Of a DNA stretch of 64,000 nt, positions 48,830 through 57,709 are shown piece after piece. Position numbers and translations under genes: made by a program. Every line of letters starts with the position of its first letter. Position 1 is the first letter of the stretch. Where the stretch lies: positions 1 through 64,000 of the forward strand of contig JAJPHV010000124.1 in the NCBI GenBank assembly GCA_021325095.1. The letters run 5' to 3'. Source of the stretch: Chloroflexota bacterium (GTDB lineage Bacteria; Chloroflexota; Anaerolineae; Aggregatilineales; UBA2796). The notes under the pieces are model-generated. The model saw nothing but the letters and a program-made list of their open reading frames with translations. It ran no database searches and was not told the origin of the DNA.

Positions 48830-49150
48830 ATGGTACGTGAGATAACACCAAAGGAATTGAAGGTCCGCCTGGATGCGGGTGAAGCCATTGACATCATCGA
48901 TATACGTGAAGCGTGGGAACTGCACCAGAGTCGCCTCGCTGGGGCGATGCACATCCCTATGAACGATATTCCGGCGTCGCTGGATCGGATTCCCAGGGAC
49001 AAGCCCATCGTCCTTATGTGTCATATGGGCAGTCGGAGCGCAATGGTCGCCAACTGGATGCAAAAGCAGGGCTATGACAACGTGTACAGCCTGGCGGGTG
49101 GCATTGATCGCTGGGCGGAGGAAGTTGATCCGTCGATCCCGGTCTATTGA
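48830..49150 (+). CDS. Single-domain rhodanese
   Basis: 106 residues from ATG 48830 (CCGGAGT upstream; the frame extends 26 codons further into the previous gene without support). Rhodanese fold: IDIIDIREAWELHQSRLAGAMHIPMNDIPASL, active-site Cys C64 in MCHMGSRS, and VYSLAGGIDRWAEEVDPS. It transfers sulfane sulfur to cyanide, thiols or proteins. A TATAAT lies at 48790-48795 without a matching -35. Confidence 0.85.
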   Translation: MVREITPKELKVRLDAGEAIDIIDIREAWELHQSRLAGAMHIPMNDIPASLDRIPRDKPIVLMCHMGSRSAMVANWMQKQGYDNVYSLAGGIDRWAEEVDPSIPVY

Positions 49151-49277
49151 CTGGTTGATCGGCGCGGCCCTTTGAGTCGATCCGTGCAAGTTACATCCTC
49201 AACCCGACTCCCAGGCGATACGCGATACAATACACATCATAAACGCAGGAGTCAACGCAACGAGGCGAAGATTTCGG

Positions 49278-50639
49278 ATGCAGATACGGCGGGCGCTCAA
49301 TGTGCAGCGTGGCGACATCGTGGCATTCACGGGCGCAGGTGGCAAGACCTCGGCGCTCTTCCGGTTGGGCCACGAACTCGCCGAGCAAGGCTGGCGTGTG
49401 ATCGGCACGACCACCACGCGCATTGCCGCCAGCGAGTTGTCGCTTGCGCCCGGCGAACTGCAAATCGATGCACCCGGTGCTGGCTATCGCCCCGCCATGA
49501 TCTCAAAGGCGCTCAACCAGCACGGCTTTGTGTTTGTGTACGGGCACGTGCGGCGCGATAAGGCCATCGGCGTCGGGCCGGAGGTGATCGAGGCGCTGAC
49601 GGACGCAGTGGACTCGGATGCGATACTGGTTGAGGCCGACGGTTCCCGCCGCCTGCCGTTCAAAGCACCATTCTCGCATGAGCCAGTCATTCCGGCGGGG
49701 ACAACGCTGGTCGTGCCGATGGCCGGGTTTGACGTGGTCGGCCAACCCCTTGATGCTGAACATGTTTACAACCCGGAAGGTATGATCGAGCGCTACGGCT
49801 TTCCACCGGGTGGGCGCGTGAAAGGCCCCTGGGTGGCCTCGGTGCTGCGGGACACGACACTCGGTTTGAAGTACGTCCCGGCGACGGCGCGTGTCGTAGC
49901 GCTCATCAACAAAGTGCCGGCGGCGGGCTTTCAGAAGGGCCGCGCCCGCATGATCGCCCGCCTGATCCTGCGCGAGCCGCGCATCCATGCGGTGGCGCTT
50001 GGCGCGGTGCAATCCGAACAGCCGATTGACGAGGTACAGCGCCGTGTAGCCGCGATTGTGCTGGCGGCTGGCCTGTCGAGCCGTATGGGGCAGTCGAAGG
50101 TGCTGTTACCCTGGGATGGTCGCCCGGTCATCCGCGTGATCGTGGATAAGCTGAAACGGATGCGCCTGGATGACATTGTGATTGTGACGGGCCACCTGTC
50201 TCGCCAGGTTCAGGCGGCGTTGAACCAGGAGCCGGTTCGCTTTGTGCACAATCGCCAGTACCGCGAGGGCGAAATGTTATCCTCGCTGCAAGCGGGCATC
50301 CAGGCTCTGGGGCCGGAGATCGGCGCGTGCCTGGTCGTCCTGGGCGATCAGCCGCAAATCGATAACCGGATCGTGAACGAGGTTCTGAATGCCTATGCTG
50401 AGGGACGTGGCTCCCTCGTCGCGCCGAGCTATCAGCGGCGGCGCGGTCATCCGATCCTGATTGACCGGGCCTACTGGCCGGAATTGTTGAGCCTGCCGCC
50501 GGGCAGTGCCCCGCGCGACGTGATCAATGCGCACCCTGACGACACCTACTACATCAACGTGAACAATGACAGCGTGCTGCGCGACATGGATACGCCCGAA
50601 GAATACCAGCAGGAACGCCGCCGGGCCGGACTGGACTGA
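49278..50639 (+). CDS. YqeC-MocA fusion: molybdenum hydroxylase accessory / molybdopterin cytidylyltransferase
   Basis: 453 residues, two domains. Residues about 1-245 are YqeC-like, with P-loop-type GAGGKTSALFRLGHELAEQGWRVIGTTTTR, VEADGSRRLPFKAPFSHEPVIP and VVALINKV. Residues about 255-450 are a MobA-like nucleotidyltransferase (AAIVLAAGLSSRMGQSKVLLPW, VRFVHNRQYREGEMLSSLQAGI, VVLGDQPQ). MocA makes molybdopterin cytosine dinucleotide for xanthine-dehydrogenase-family enzymes; YqeC is associated with selenium-dependent molybdenum hydroxylases. The nitrate reductase 4 kb upstream would instead need the guanine form, so the client enzyme is elsewhere. Confidence 0.88.
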   Translation: MQIRRALNVQRGDIVAFTGAGGKTSALFRLGHELAEQGWRVIGTTTTRIAASELSLAPGELQIDAPGAGYRPAMISKALNQHGFVFVYGHVRRDKAIGVGPEVIEALTDAVDSDAILVEADGSRRLPFKAPFSHEPVIPAGTTLVVPMAGFDVVGQPLDAEHVYNPEGMIERYGFPPGGRVKGPWVASVLRDTTLGLKYVPATARVVALINKVPAAGFQKGRARMIARLILREPRIHAVALGAVQSEQPIDEVQRRVAAIVLAAGLSSRMGQSKVLLPWDGRPVIRVIVDKLKRMRLDDIVIVTGHLSRQVQAALNQEPVRFVHNRQYREGEMLSSLQAGIQALGPEIGACLVVLGDQPQIDNRIVNEVLNAYAEGRGSLVAPSYQRRRGHPILIDRAYWPELLSLPPGSAPRDVINAHPDDTYYINVNNDSVLRDMDTPEEYQQERRRAGLD

Positions 50640-50680
50640 TAATTGTGAACGATGCTGGAAGGCTGGAAAAACTGACCCCC

Positions 50681-51664
50681 ATGCACATTGGCGCGATCCG
50701 AATCGACCCGCCGCTGACGCTGGCCCCGATGGCCGGGCAGACCAGCCACGCCTTCCGCGTGCTGTGCCGGGAGAGGGGTGACTGCGGGCTGGTCTGTACC
50801 GAGCTTCTGAGCAGCGTTGCCATGCATTACAAGAACCAGAAGACCTTTGCCATGTTCGACTGGACGCCTGCCGAATCGCCCTGTGCGGTACAGCTTTACG
50901 GCAGCGACCCGGCGACGATGGCCGAGGCGGCACGGATCGTGGTCGATCACGGCGCGGACATCGTGGACATCAATATGGGCTGTTGGGTTCCCAAAGTCGC
51001 CAAAACGGGTGCGGGCGCGGCACTGCTCCGGGATGTATGCACGGCGGCGACGGTGGTCGAGGCGGTGGTTAAGGCGGTAAACGTCCCGGTCACGGCCAAG
51101 ATTCGCAGTGGCTGGGATGCCGATCACCTGACCGCTGTCGAGTTTGCACGCGCTGCCGAAGGGGTTGGCGTGAAAGCCATTGCCGTCCATGCACGCACGG
51201 CCCAGCAGGGCTTCACGGGCAGCGCAGACTGGTCCATGATCCGCCGCGTCAAAGAGGCGGTACACATTCCGGTCATCGGCAACGGCGATGTTTTCGGCCC
51301 AGAAGACGCGGCGCGGATGTTTGCGGAAACCGGCTGCGATGCAGTGATGATCGGGCGGGCGGCGCTGGGCAACCCCTGGATTTTCCGGCAGATCGCCCAC
51401 TACTTGCGGACAGGTGAAAAGCTGCCGAAACCGGGCGCAGCAGAGCAGGCGGCACTGGCACTGCGCCATGCCCGGCTAACGCTTGCGACGACCCATCTCC
51501 CGGAGCGGCAGGCCATCCTGGAACTGCGCGGCCAACTGACCAAGTATCATCTGGGCACGCACCACGCTGCTGCTATGCGCACACAGCTTGTCCGCGCCGA
51601 AAGCCTGGCCGATGTGGAAGCGATCCTCGCACCATTGGCAGCGCAGGCTGCGGCTGTGGCTTGA
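50681..51664 (+). CDS. tRNA-dihydrouridine synthase (DusB-like)
   Basis: 327 residues from ATG 50681; GTG 50645 is an alternative, and neither has a good ribosome binding site. FMN-dependent TIM barrel: LTLAPMAGQTSHAFR, TELLSS, VQLYGSDPATMAEAARIV, catalytic Cys region DINMGCWVPKVAKTGAGAALLRD, VTAKIRSGWD, HARTAQQGFTG, VIGNGDVFGPEDA and IGRAALGNPWIF. It reduces uridine in the tRNA D-loop. The usual GCP after the barrel strand is GCW here, a small oddity next to the catalytic cysteine. Confidence 0.93.
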   Translation: MHIGAIRIDPPLTLAPMAGQTSHAFRVLCRERGDCGLVCTELLSSVAMHYKNQKTFAMFDWTPAESPCAVQLYGSDPATMAEAARIVVDHGADIVDINMGCWVPKVAKTGAGAALLRDVCTAATVVEAVVKAVNVPVTAKIRSGWDADHLTAVEFARAAEGVGVKAIAVHARTAQQGFTGSADWSMIRRVKEAVHIPVIGNGDVFGPEDAARMFAETGCDAVMIGRAALGNPWIFRQIAHYLRTGEKLPKPGAAEQAALALRHARLTLATTHLPERQAILELRGQLTKYHLGTHHAAAMRTQLVRAESLADVEAILAPLAAQAAAVA

Positions 51665-51676
51665 TACCACGCCGGC

Positions 51677-52060
51677 CTACCACTCATGCTTTTTTCGTAT
51701 ATAGCGCCGCAGGTAGCTTCTGGCTTCTTCGGGGCTGTCAAAGAAGCTGATCGGATCGTTGCTGGCGGCGCGAAGTATCGGCTCCGTCAGCATTTGCATC
51801 AGACGAGAGACGCCAACGATGGCAATTTGCCCGGCATTGGGCAACGGTTCGCCGCCAATGACCTGCTGCGAAGCCATGAGCAGCGACATGTTGACGGTAG
51901 CCCGCCGTAAATCGACCAGCGCGTGTACCGTGTGCGGCGCTTGCTTGAAAATGCGGCGCGTCTTTTCCTTCGCGGGCAGTATCTCCTCAGACCGCCAGAC
52001 GCCCTCAATTTGAAACCAGAGGATGTGGCCGTCTTCGATAAGTTCCAGGTTGATTGGCAT
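51677..52060 (-). CDS. Protein of unknown function (SpoIIAA/STAS-like size and pattern)
   Basis: 127 residues with GGCGGAAAG before the ATG. The pattern of alternating strands and helices (LELIEDGHILWFQIEGVWRSEEI, VHALVDLRRATVNM, AIVGVSRLMQMLTEPILR, FFDSPEEARSYLRRYI) resembles the SpoIIAA-like group, which bind lipids or act in signalling. The assignment is weak. It stands alone between convergent and divergent neighbours. Confidence 0.6.
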   Translation of the reverse strand: MPINLELIEDGHILWFQIEGVWRSEEILPAKEKTRRIFKQAPHTVHALVDLRRATVNMSLLMASQQVIGGEPLPNAGQIAIVGVSRLMQMLTEPILRAASNDPISFFDSPEEARSYLRRYIRKKHEW

Positions 52061-52170
52061 GTCTTTCCGCCTTGCACTACAGATATAACCATTACGAGTT
52101 AAGTTTCATCCAGGTTGCGGCCACCAGCCTGATCGAGTCAACGGGTTTGCTGAATTGTTCAAGGGATTGC

Positions 52171-52217
52171 TTGCCAGAAATTGCTTGCGCAGTTATTATT
52201 CAAGGAGTCAATTGAAT
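52171..52217 (+). promoter_or_regulatory. Promoter with overlapping palindromic operator of the arsR-rhodanese operon
   Basis: -35 TTGCCA (52171-52176), 17-base spacer, -10 TATTAT (52194-52199). The inverted repeat ATTCAA-N8-TTGAAT (52198-52217) overlaps the -10 end and the expected start of transcription, the usual placement for an ArsR-type repressor. Confidence 0.55.
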
Positions 52218-52231
52218 ACTTGAGAATAGAT

Positions 52232-52894
52232 ATGGATCACCGAACATTCAAATCTGAACTGAACGAGCAGTTTGCCCGCATTGCCAAAGCTCTCGCCAAT
52301 GCCCATCGCCTGGAAATTGTGGACGTCCTGGCCCAGGGAGAGCGGAGTGTTGAGGAACTGGCGAAAGAAACAGCCCTGTCCGTTGCCAACGCTTCACAGC
52401 ATCTCCAGGCACTGCGGGAGGTGCACCTTGTTACCTCGCGTCGAGAAGGGCAGCACATTTACTATCGGCTGGCCGATCCGGGTGTTTTTCGGCTGGTGCA
52501 AGTTATTCGAGAGATCGCGGCACGTCAACTCGCTGAGATCGAGCGACTCGTCAATATGTTTTTGACGGACCGGAAATCGCTCGAACCGCTGACGCTCAAC
52601 GAACTATACGCACGCTTACACGAGCCAGAGTTGGTCATCCTGGATGTTCGCCCCGCGCTGGAATATACGCAAGGGCATATTCCCGGCGCAAAATCGATCC
52701 CTGTTGACGAACTCAAAGCGCGCCTGAGCGAACTCTCGCCGACACAGGAAATTGTCGCTTATTGCCGGGGGCCATACTGTGTGTTCGCAGACGAAGCGGT
52801 TGAAATCCTGATCGAAAATGGCTATCAGGCGCGGCGACTGCGCGAAGGTTATCCCGATTGGCAACTTGCCAACTTACCGATAGAAACAGAATGA
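52232..52894 (+). CDS. ArsR-family regulator fused to a rhodanese domain
   Basis: 220 residues from ATG 52232. Residues 1-110 are an ArsR winged helix (RIAKALANAHRLEIVDVLAQGERSVEELAKETALSVANASQHLQALREVHLVTSRREGQHIYYRL) without any cysteine. Residues about 118-215 are a rhodanese (VILDVRPALEYTQGHIPGAKSIP, active site C178-RGPY-C183). Sensing is therefore likely through the rhodanese cysteines, by persulfidation. The next two genes encode a persulfide-dioxygenase-like enzyme and an MFS protein. It probably represses its own operon through the palindrome over the promoter. Confidence 0.88.
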   Translation: MDHRTFKSELNEQFARIAKALANAHRLEIVDVLAQGERSVEELAKETALSVANASQHLQALREVHLVTSRREGQHIYYRLADPGVFRLVQVIREIAARQLAEIERLVNMFLTDRKSLEPLTLNELYARLHEPELVILDVRPALEYTQGHIPGAKSIPVDELKARLSELSPTQEIVAYCRGPYCVFADEAVEILIENGYQARRLREGYPDWQLANLPIETE

Positions 52895-52907
52895 GAGGGA
52901 CTGCGCA

Positions 52908-53663
52908 ATGATTTTCCGCCAGATTCTCCATCTCCAGACGGGCTGCGCCTCCTACATCTTCGGCTGCACCAGCAAAGCCCAATTGGCCGTCGTCGATCCG
53001 CATATCGAACACATTGAGGATTATCTCGCTGTATCGCGTCAGGCGAACTCGCCTATTGTCGCCATTTTTGAAACCCATGTCCAGGCGGATCATCTCTCTG
53101 GCGCACAGCAGCTTGCCGCAGCAAGCCGGGCGTCAATTTACCTTCACGAATCAGCAGAGGCCAAATTCCCTTTCGTGCCCGTGCATGATGGCGACCTGAT
53201 TCAGCTTGGGAATGACTACGTGCGCGTCTTGCACACACCAGGCCATTCCCCGGACAGCGTCAGCCTGGTTGTCGGAGATCGCGCGCGCGCAAACGCCGAT
53301 TGGCTGGTGTTCACCGGAGACACCTTATTTGTGGGCGATGTCGGGCGACCTGACCTGCATGGCGAGGCTCATACAGTTTCATTCGCTGGACAGCTCTATG
53401 ACAGCCTGTTCAACAAACTCCTGAAGCTCGACGATACGGTTGAAGTGTATCCAGGTCACTTCGCGGGTTCGGCCTGTGGACGGGCGATGAGCGGCAAGCC
53501 CAGTTCGACGATTGGCTTTGAGCGCCGTTTTAACCCCGCCCTACAGCAAACAGATCGGGATGCCTTCATTGCGCAGGTACAGCAAAATCAAACGCCAGCT
53601 CCGGCTGAATTTGCTGCCATCCGCAGGGCAAATCTTGAGGCCCGGGTCGGCGTGTCACCATGA
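52908..53663 (+). CDS. MBL-fold hydrolase, persulfide dioxygenase-like (ETHE1/GloB family)
   Basis: 251 residues. Metal site: ETHVQADHLSG (H57, D61, H62), HTPGHSPDSV (H113) and FTGDTLFVGDVGRPDL (D138). GDVGRPDL is characteristic of persulfide dioxygenases rather than classical glyoxalase II. It probably oxidises glutathione or other low-molecular persulfides to sulfite. It lies 13 bases after the ArsR-rhodanese gene, and its stop overlaps the MFS start (ATGA). Confidence 0.87.
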   Translation: MIFRQILHLQTGCASYIFGCTSKAQLAVVDPHIEHIEDYLAVSRQANSPIVAIFETHVQADHLSGAQQLAAASRASIYLHESAEAKFPFVPVHDGDLIQLGNDYVRVLHTPGHSPDSVSLVVGDRARANADWLVFTGDTLFVGDVGRPDLHGEAHTVSFAGQLYDSLFNKLLKLDDTVEVYPGHFAGSACGRAMSGKPSSTIGFERRFNPALQQTDRDAFIAQVQQNQTPAPAEFAAIRRANLEARVGVSP

Positions 53664-54967
53664 ATTCCAGGCGCCCCTTACGCCTTGGACTGGCCGCCAA
53701 CTGGCGGCAGTTCACCCTGCTCGTCACCATCAATGCTTTTGTGGGGGCGATGCTCGGCCTGGAACGGACGATTGTGCCGCTCATCGCCGCTAAAGACTTT
53801 GGCCTAACCTCCGTCAGCGTGACGCTTTCGTTCATCGTCAGCTTTGGGATCGTCAAGGCCCTGGCAAATTTGTTCGCCGGGCGCAGCGCAGACTGCTTCG
53901 GGCGCAAGCCGCTGCTGATCGCTGGCTGGCTGATCGGCTTGCCCGTGCCGCTGCTTGTCATCGTTGCGCCGCGTTGGGAATGGATCGTTTTTGCCAACAT
54001 CCTGCTCGGCATCAATCAGGGTCTATGCTGGTCGGCTGCGGTCATTATGAAGATAGACCTGGTAGGTCCGGCACAGCGCGGGCTGGCTACAGGGCTAAAC
54101 GAGTTCGGGGGATACCTGGCAATGGCCTTCTCGACAGTAGCCAGCGGCTGGATCGCCGCGCAGACCGCCTTACGTCCTTACCCTTTCTACCTGGGGATAG
54201 GCTTTGCTGCGTCAGGACTGGCTTTGTCGGTCTTATTCGTCCGCGAAACACAGGACTATGCACGTCAGGAAGCGGCGCAACAGCCAGGCGCCACCTCAGA
54301 AGGGAGGCCTTCGTTCTGGACGATTTTCCGCCGGGTGAGTTGGCAGGACAAGCGCTTCTTCAGTCTTGCTCAGGGTGGCCTCGTCAACAATCTAAATGAC
54401 GTGGTGATATGGGGGCTGCTTCCTCTGCTGGCGCTGAAAGCAGGGGTCTCTGTGGCTGAAGCTGCAACGCTCGGCGGCGTTTATCTTGGGGTGTGGGGAA
54501 CCAGCCAGGCGATCACCGGGCCATTGAGTGATCGTATCGGGCGCAAGATACTTACTGTGGGCGGTTTGTGGGTGCAAGCCGTTGGAATCGCGCTCTTCGT
54601 GTTGAGCAGCGATCAACGACTCTGGCTGCTGGCAACCGGTGTGATGGGACTTGGCACAGGCATGGTTTATCCGACGCTGTTAGCAGCGATTAGCGACCTG
54701 GCGCACCCGTCGTGGCGCGCCTCGGCCCTGGGCACTTACCGCCTGTGGCGGGACAGCGGCTATGCCTGTGGTGCGCTGCTCGGCGGTGTCTTGTCAGATG
54801 CTTTCGGTATTCATCTGGCGATTGCGGCTATCGCGCTGCTAACTGCGCTTTCGGGAATCGGCGCCTTTCGTTTGCTGCCAGAAACGGCTGGTCGCAAAGA
54901 TACGCTGCCTCTGCAGCGCGTTGAAACACGCCCTGCCACACCGGAATCGACCCTGTCTGAGCCTTAA
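53660..54967 (+). CDS. MFS transporter in the sulfur-stress operon
   Basis: 435 residues with about twelve membrane segments. LFAGRSADCFGRKPLLIAGWLIGLPVPLL is the loop 2-3 motif, and WGTSQAITGPLSDRIGRKILTVGGLW its second-half counterpart. It is coupled to the MBL gene by an ATGA overlap. The substrate may be sulfite, thiosulfate or another oxidised sulfur product, inferred only from its neighbours. Confidence 0.85.
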   Translation: MNSRRPLRLGLAANWRQFTLLVTINAFVGAMLGLERTIVPLIAAKDFGLTSVSVTLSFIVSFGIVKALANLFAGRSADCFGRKPLLIAGWLIGLPVPLLVIVAPRWEWIVFANILLGINQGLCWSAAVIMKIDLVGPAQRGLATGLNEFGGYLAMAFSTVASGWIAAQTALRPYPFYLGIGFAASGLALSVLFVRETQDYARQEAAQQPGATSEGRPSFWTIFRRVSWQDKRFFSLAQGGLVNNLNDVVIWGLLPLLALKAGVSVAEAATLGGVYLGVWGTSQAITGPLSDRIGRKILTVGGLWVQAVGIALFVLSSDQRLWLLATGVMGLGTGMVYPTLLAAISDLAHPSWRASALGTYRLWRDSGYACGALLGGVLSDAFGIHLAIAAIALLTALSGIGAFRLLPETAGRKDTLPLQRVETRPATPESTLSEP

Positions 54968-55133
54968 TGAACCTTAAAAGAAAGGGAAGTGGCGCTGCGT
55001 TGAGCCGGGTCGGGCCGCAAGGCATGGCGGAAATGAGGCGGTCAGGAGGCGCTCAGGTGATTGCCTCGCTCATGCGCTGCGTCTCAGGGAGACTGTCGCA
55101 AAGCCAGAATGCCCGGGTTGGGGAGTTTCCGGC

Positions 55134-55703
55134 TTACGCCTGGCTGGGGGGAGGAGTTTGCGCCTTCTCGCGCTCCTCACGGCGCTGCTGTTCCTGGATG
55201 GCAAGGTAGGCCAGACCCGCAAAAAAGTCGTTGACCCGTTCGCCTGTGGCGGCGCTGGTCAGCAAGAAAGGCATATTCAGGCTCCTGGCCCAGCCCCGCG
55301 CCTCGTCGGGCGGAACCACACTGAACAGGTCAACCTTGTTGCCGATCACCACCATCGGCACGAGCGGCACGACGCTTTGAATTTCGTCGCGCCAGTGCGT
55401 CAGATTGAAGAATGTGGCCGGGGACGTCACGTCGTAAACCAGAGCCGCCGCGTGCGCCCCACGATAAAAGGTATCCCGGAAGCTGACAAATCGATCCTGG
55501 CCTGCTACGTCCCAGATGGAGAGTTTGATGGTCTTCTCGCCAATCTTCACGACTTTGGTCTGGAAATCCACGCCGAGGGTGGTGATGCGCGACTGCTCAA
55601 ACTTGCCCTCACAGTAACGCCGCACCAGGCTGGTTTTCCCGACATTGCCATCGCCCGCCACCACGACTTTGTAGATGGGAAGGGCTGAGGGATCATTCGT
55701 CAC
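55134..55703 (-). CDS. Rab/Ras-like small GTPase
   Basis: 189 residues, full small-GTPase fold: P-loop GDGNVGKTS (17-25), switch I with TTLGVDFQTK (41-50), G3 DVAGQD (65-70, Ala-Gly as in Ras-type), G4 NKVD (122-125) and G5 TSA (149-151). YKVVVAGDGNVGKTSLVRRYCEGKFEQ and the TLGVDF switch are strikingly Rab-like. There is no C-terminal prenylation cysteine (ends TPPPSQA). Bacterial members occur in Chloroflexota and others; function and effector are unknown. It stands alone, about 170 bases past the MFS gene. Confidence 0.9.
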   Translation of the reverse strand: MTNDPSALPIYKVVVAGDGNVGKTSLVRRYCEGKFEQSRITTLGVDFQTKVVKIGEKTIKLSIWDVAGQDRFVSFRDTFYRGAHAAALVYDVTSPATFFNLTHWRDEIQSVVPLVPMVVIGNKVDLFSVVPPDEARGWARSLNMPFLLTSAATGERVNDFFAGLAYLAIQEQQRREEREKAQTPPPSQA

Positions 55704-55839
55704 GCCAGGCTCCTACCAACTGAAGCAGTTGTAAAAAAGTATATCACAGCCATCCAGTATTATCCTCGATGGCTTGCGGGCGCGCCACCACCTGGCGTTT
55801 TATGAGATTTTTACAAGTCGGTTATGAATTTTCTATACG

Positions 55840-57561
55840 ATGTGCTATAGTGAACAGTGGGGAGAGGCAGCGCTGCCCCAATTTTCAAGAATGTTGGTTT
55901 TACATTTTATGCCAGAAGCAGCCAAATCCAGAAGTCGAAAAACAATCTTGCGCAAGCGCGACCTCGCCGCGGAACTCAAGCGCCAGACCGGGCAGCTTGC
56001 CGCGATCAATTCGGTTACGGCTGCGGTCAGCCAGTCCCTTGATCTCAACGTCACCCTGCAAACCGCGCTTGACGCTGTTTTATCGGTGATCCCTGTCGAG
56101 GCCAGCGGCATCAGCCTGATCGACGAGCAGGCCGGGGAACTGGTGCTGCGCGCGCAGCGCGGCTGGCGCAAAGATTTCGTAACCACCTTTCCCATGCGCA
56201 TCAAGCTAGGGCAGGGCATGTCCGGGCTGGTCATCGCCAACGACGAAGTGCTCATCACTGGCGATGTCACCAACGATCCGCGCCTGGTCTTTCCCGCGTT
56301 CACCGAGGAAAAAGTACAGGCGATGGTGCTGGCTCCCATGCACGCGCGCGGCAGGGTGATCGGCATCCTGAGCGTACTGAGCCACAAGCCCTACGAATTC
56401 GATGTGGACGAGATCAAGATTCTTCAGGCCATCGCCGATCAGGTCGGCCTGGCGCTGGACAATGCCCGGCTGTACGAATCTGTGCGCGAGCAGCAAAGCC
56501 GTTTGCAGGCCATTATCCAATCGACGGCTGACGCTATCATTGCTACCGATAATCGGGGGCATATCAACCTGATCAACCAGGCAGCGCAGGCGCTGTTCGA
56601 GCTGGATATGCAGGCGACACTCGGCCAGACCCTCCGCGAGGCTCCACTGCCGCCGCTCGTTGTGGAAAAACTGCGAGAGGCAATGGATCGAGAAATGAGT
56701 ACAGCCGGACAGCCTTTTGAGATTCCCCTGCATAACGGGCGCTTTCTGGCCGGGATCGTCTCGCCTGTCTATTCACACACGCGCATGGATGAGCAGAAGG
56801 CGGAAGGTTGGGTTGTCGTTTTCCAGGACGTCACCCATCTGAAAGAAGCCGAGCGCGCCCGGCTGCAATTCGTCCAGACGGCGGCCCACGATCTGCGCAA
56901 CCCGCTGGGGGTAACATTGAGCGCGCTGACCATGCTCAACCGGAACTGGAAAGACCCGACCCCCACCGAGCGCGAAGTCTTCGACATCGCCTTGCAGGGC
57001 ATCAACCGGATGCAGGATTTGATCGACGATCTGCTCAACCTGGAACGTATCGAGAGCGGTGTGGATTTGCGCTCCGAGCCGGTAGACATTCCTGATCTGA
57101 TCGAGCGCTGCACCATTGACATGCGGCCCATGCTTCACGGCAAGCAGCAAAAGCTGGAATTGAGTGTCGAGCACGGACTGCGCCCGATCCTCGGGGACGC
57201 AAGCTGGCTGTACCGGGCGCTGGCGAATTTGATCAGCAATGCCCACAAATACACCCCGGAAGGCAGCACAGTGACCATTCGGGCCGGGGCGCAGGGTTCA
57301 ACCCTGGTGTTGCAGGTCGAGGACAATGGGCCGGGCATTCCCAAAGAGGCGCAGACACGCCTGTTTGAGCGCTTCTATCGCGTTCGCCAGACCCAGGAGC
57401 AAGTATCGGGAACCGGACTCGGGCTGGCGATGGTCAAATCGGTGGCCGAAAAGCATGGCGGGCGCGCTTATGTGTACAGCGAGCCGGGACACGGCAGTAT
57501 CTTTGGGATGGCTCTGCCGTATTATCCTGTCGAGGTGGAGGAATCCGCCCCGGCTGGCTGA
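55840..57561 (+). CDS. GAF/PAS sensor histidine kinase
   Basis: Up to 573 residues. A GAF domain (about 55-215: AINSVTAAVSQSLDLNVTLQTALDAVL, LVLRAQRGWRKDF, GMSGLVIANDEVLITGDV, AIADQVGLALDNARLYE) is followed by a PAS domain (about 225-345: IIQSTADAIIATDNRGHINLINQAAQALF), HisKA (FVQTAAHDLRNPLGVTLSALTML, phospho-His in AAHDLRNP) and HATPase (NLISNAHKYTPEG, VEDNGPGIP, GTGLGLAMVKSVAEKHGG). No membrane segment. ATGs at 55891 and 55909 are alternative starts; a TATAGT at 55846-55851 makes the first ATG doubtful. Confidence 0.88.
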   Translation: MCYSEQWGEAALPQFSRMLVLHFMPEAAKSRSRKTILRKRDLAAELKRQTGQLAAINSVTAAVSQSLDLNVTLQTALDAVLSVIPVEASGISLIDEQAGELVLRAQRGWRKDFVTTFPMRIKLGQGMSGLVIANDEVLITGDVTNDPRLVFPAFTEEKVQAMVLAPMHARGRVIGILSVLSHKPYEFDVDEIKILQAIADQVGLALDNARLYESVREQQSRLQAIIQSTADAIIATDNRGHINLINQAAQALFELDMQATLGQTLREAPLPPLVVEKLREAMDREMSTAGQPFEIPLHNGRFLAGIVSPVYSHTRMDEQKAEGWVVVFQDVTHLKEAERARLQFVQTAAHDLRNPLGVTLSALTMLNRNWKDPTPTEREVFDIALQGINRMQDLIDDLLNLERIESGVDLRSEPVDIPDLIERCTIDMRPMLHGKQQKLELSVEHGLRPILGDASWLYRALANLISNAHKYTPEGSTVTIRAGAQGSTLVLQVEDNGPGIPKEAQTRLFERFYRVRQTQEQVSGTGLGLAMVKSVAEKHGGRAYVYSEPGHGSIFGMALPYYPVEVEESAPAG

Positions 57562-57669
57562 TCCATGTGACTGCCCAACCCTGCTTCTCGCCATCCGGCT
57601 GCTGTGCACAGCCTGATCGCGCCTTTTGCCTCCCGAATGCTATTGAGTCGCTGCCCCTCGTGAGGGTTG

Positions 57670-57678
57670 TGCTATAAT
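57670..57678 (+). promoter_or_regulatory. Extended -10 promoter of the SpoIIE gene
   Basis: TGCTATAAT (TGn plus TATAAT) about 32 bases before the GTG start at 57710. No -35 at normal distance, as is usual for extended -10 promoters. Confidence 0.5.
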
Positions 57679-57709
57679 CCGAACAAGCGCACACCGGAGA
57701 GGCAACGTC

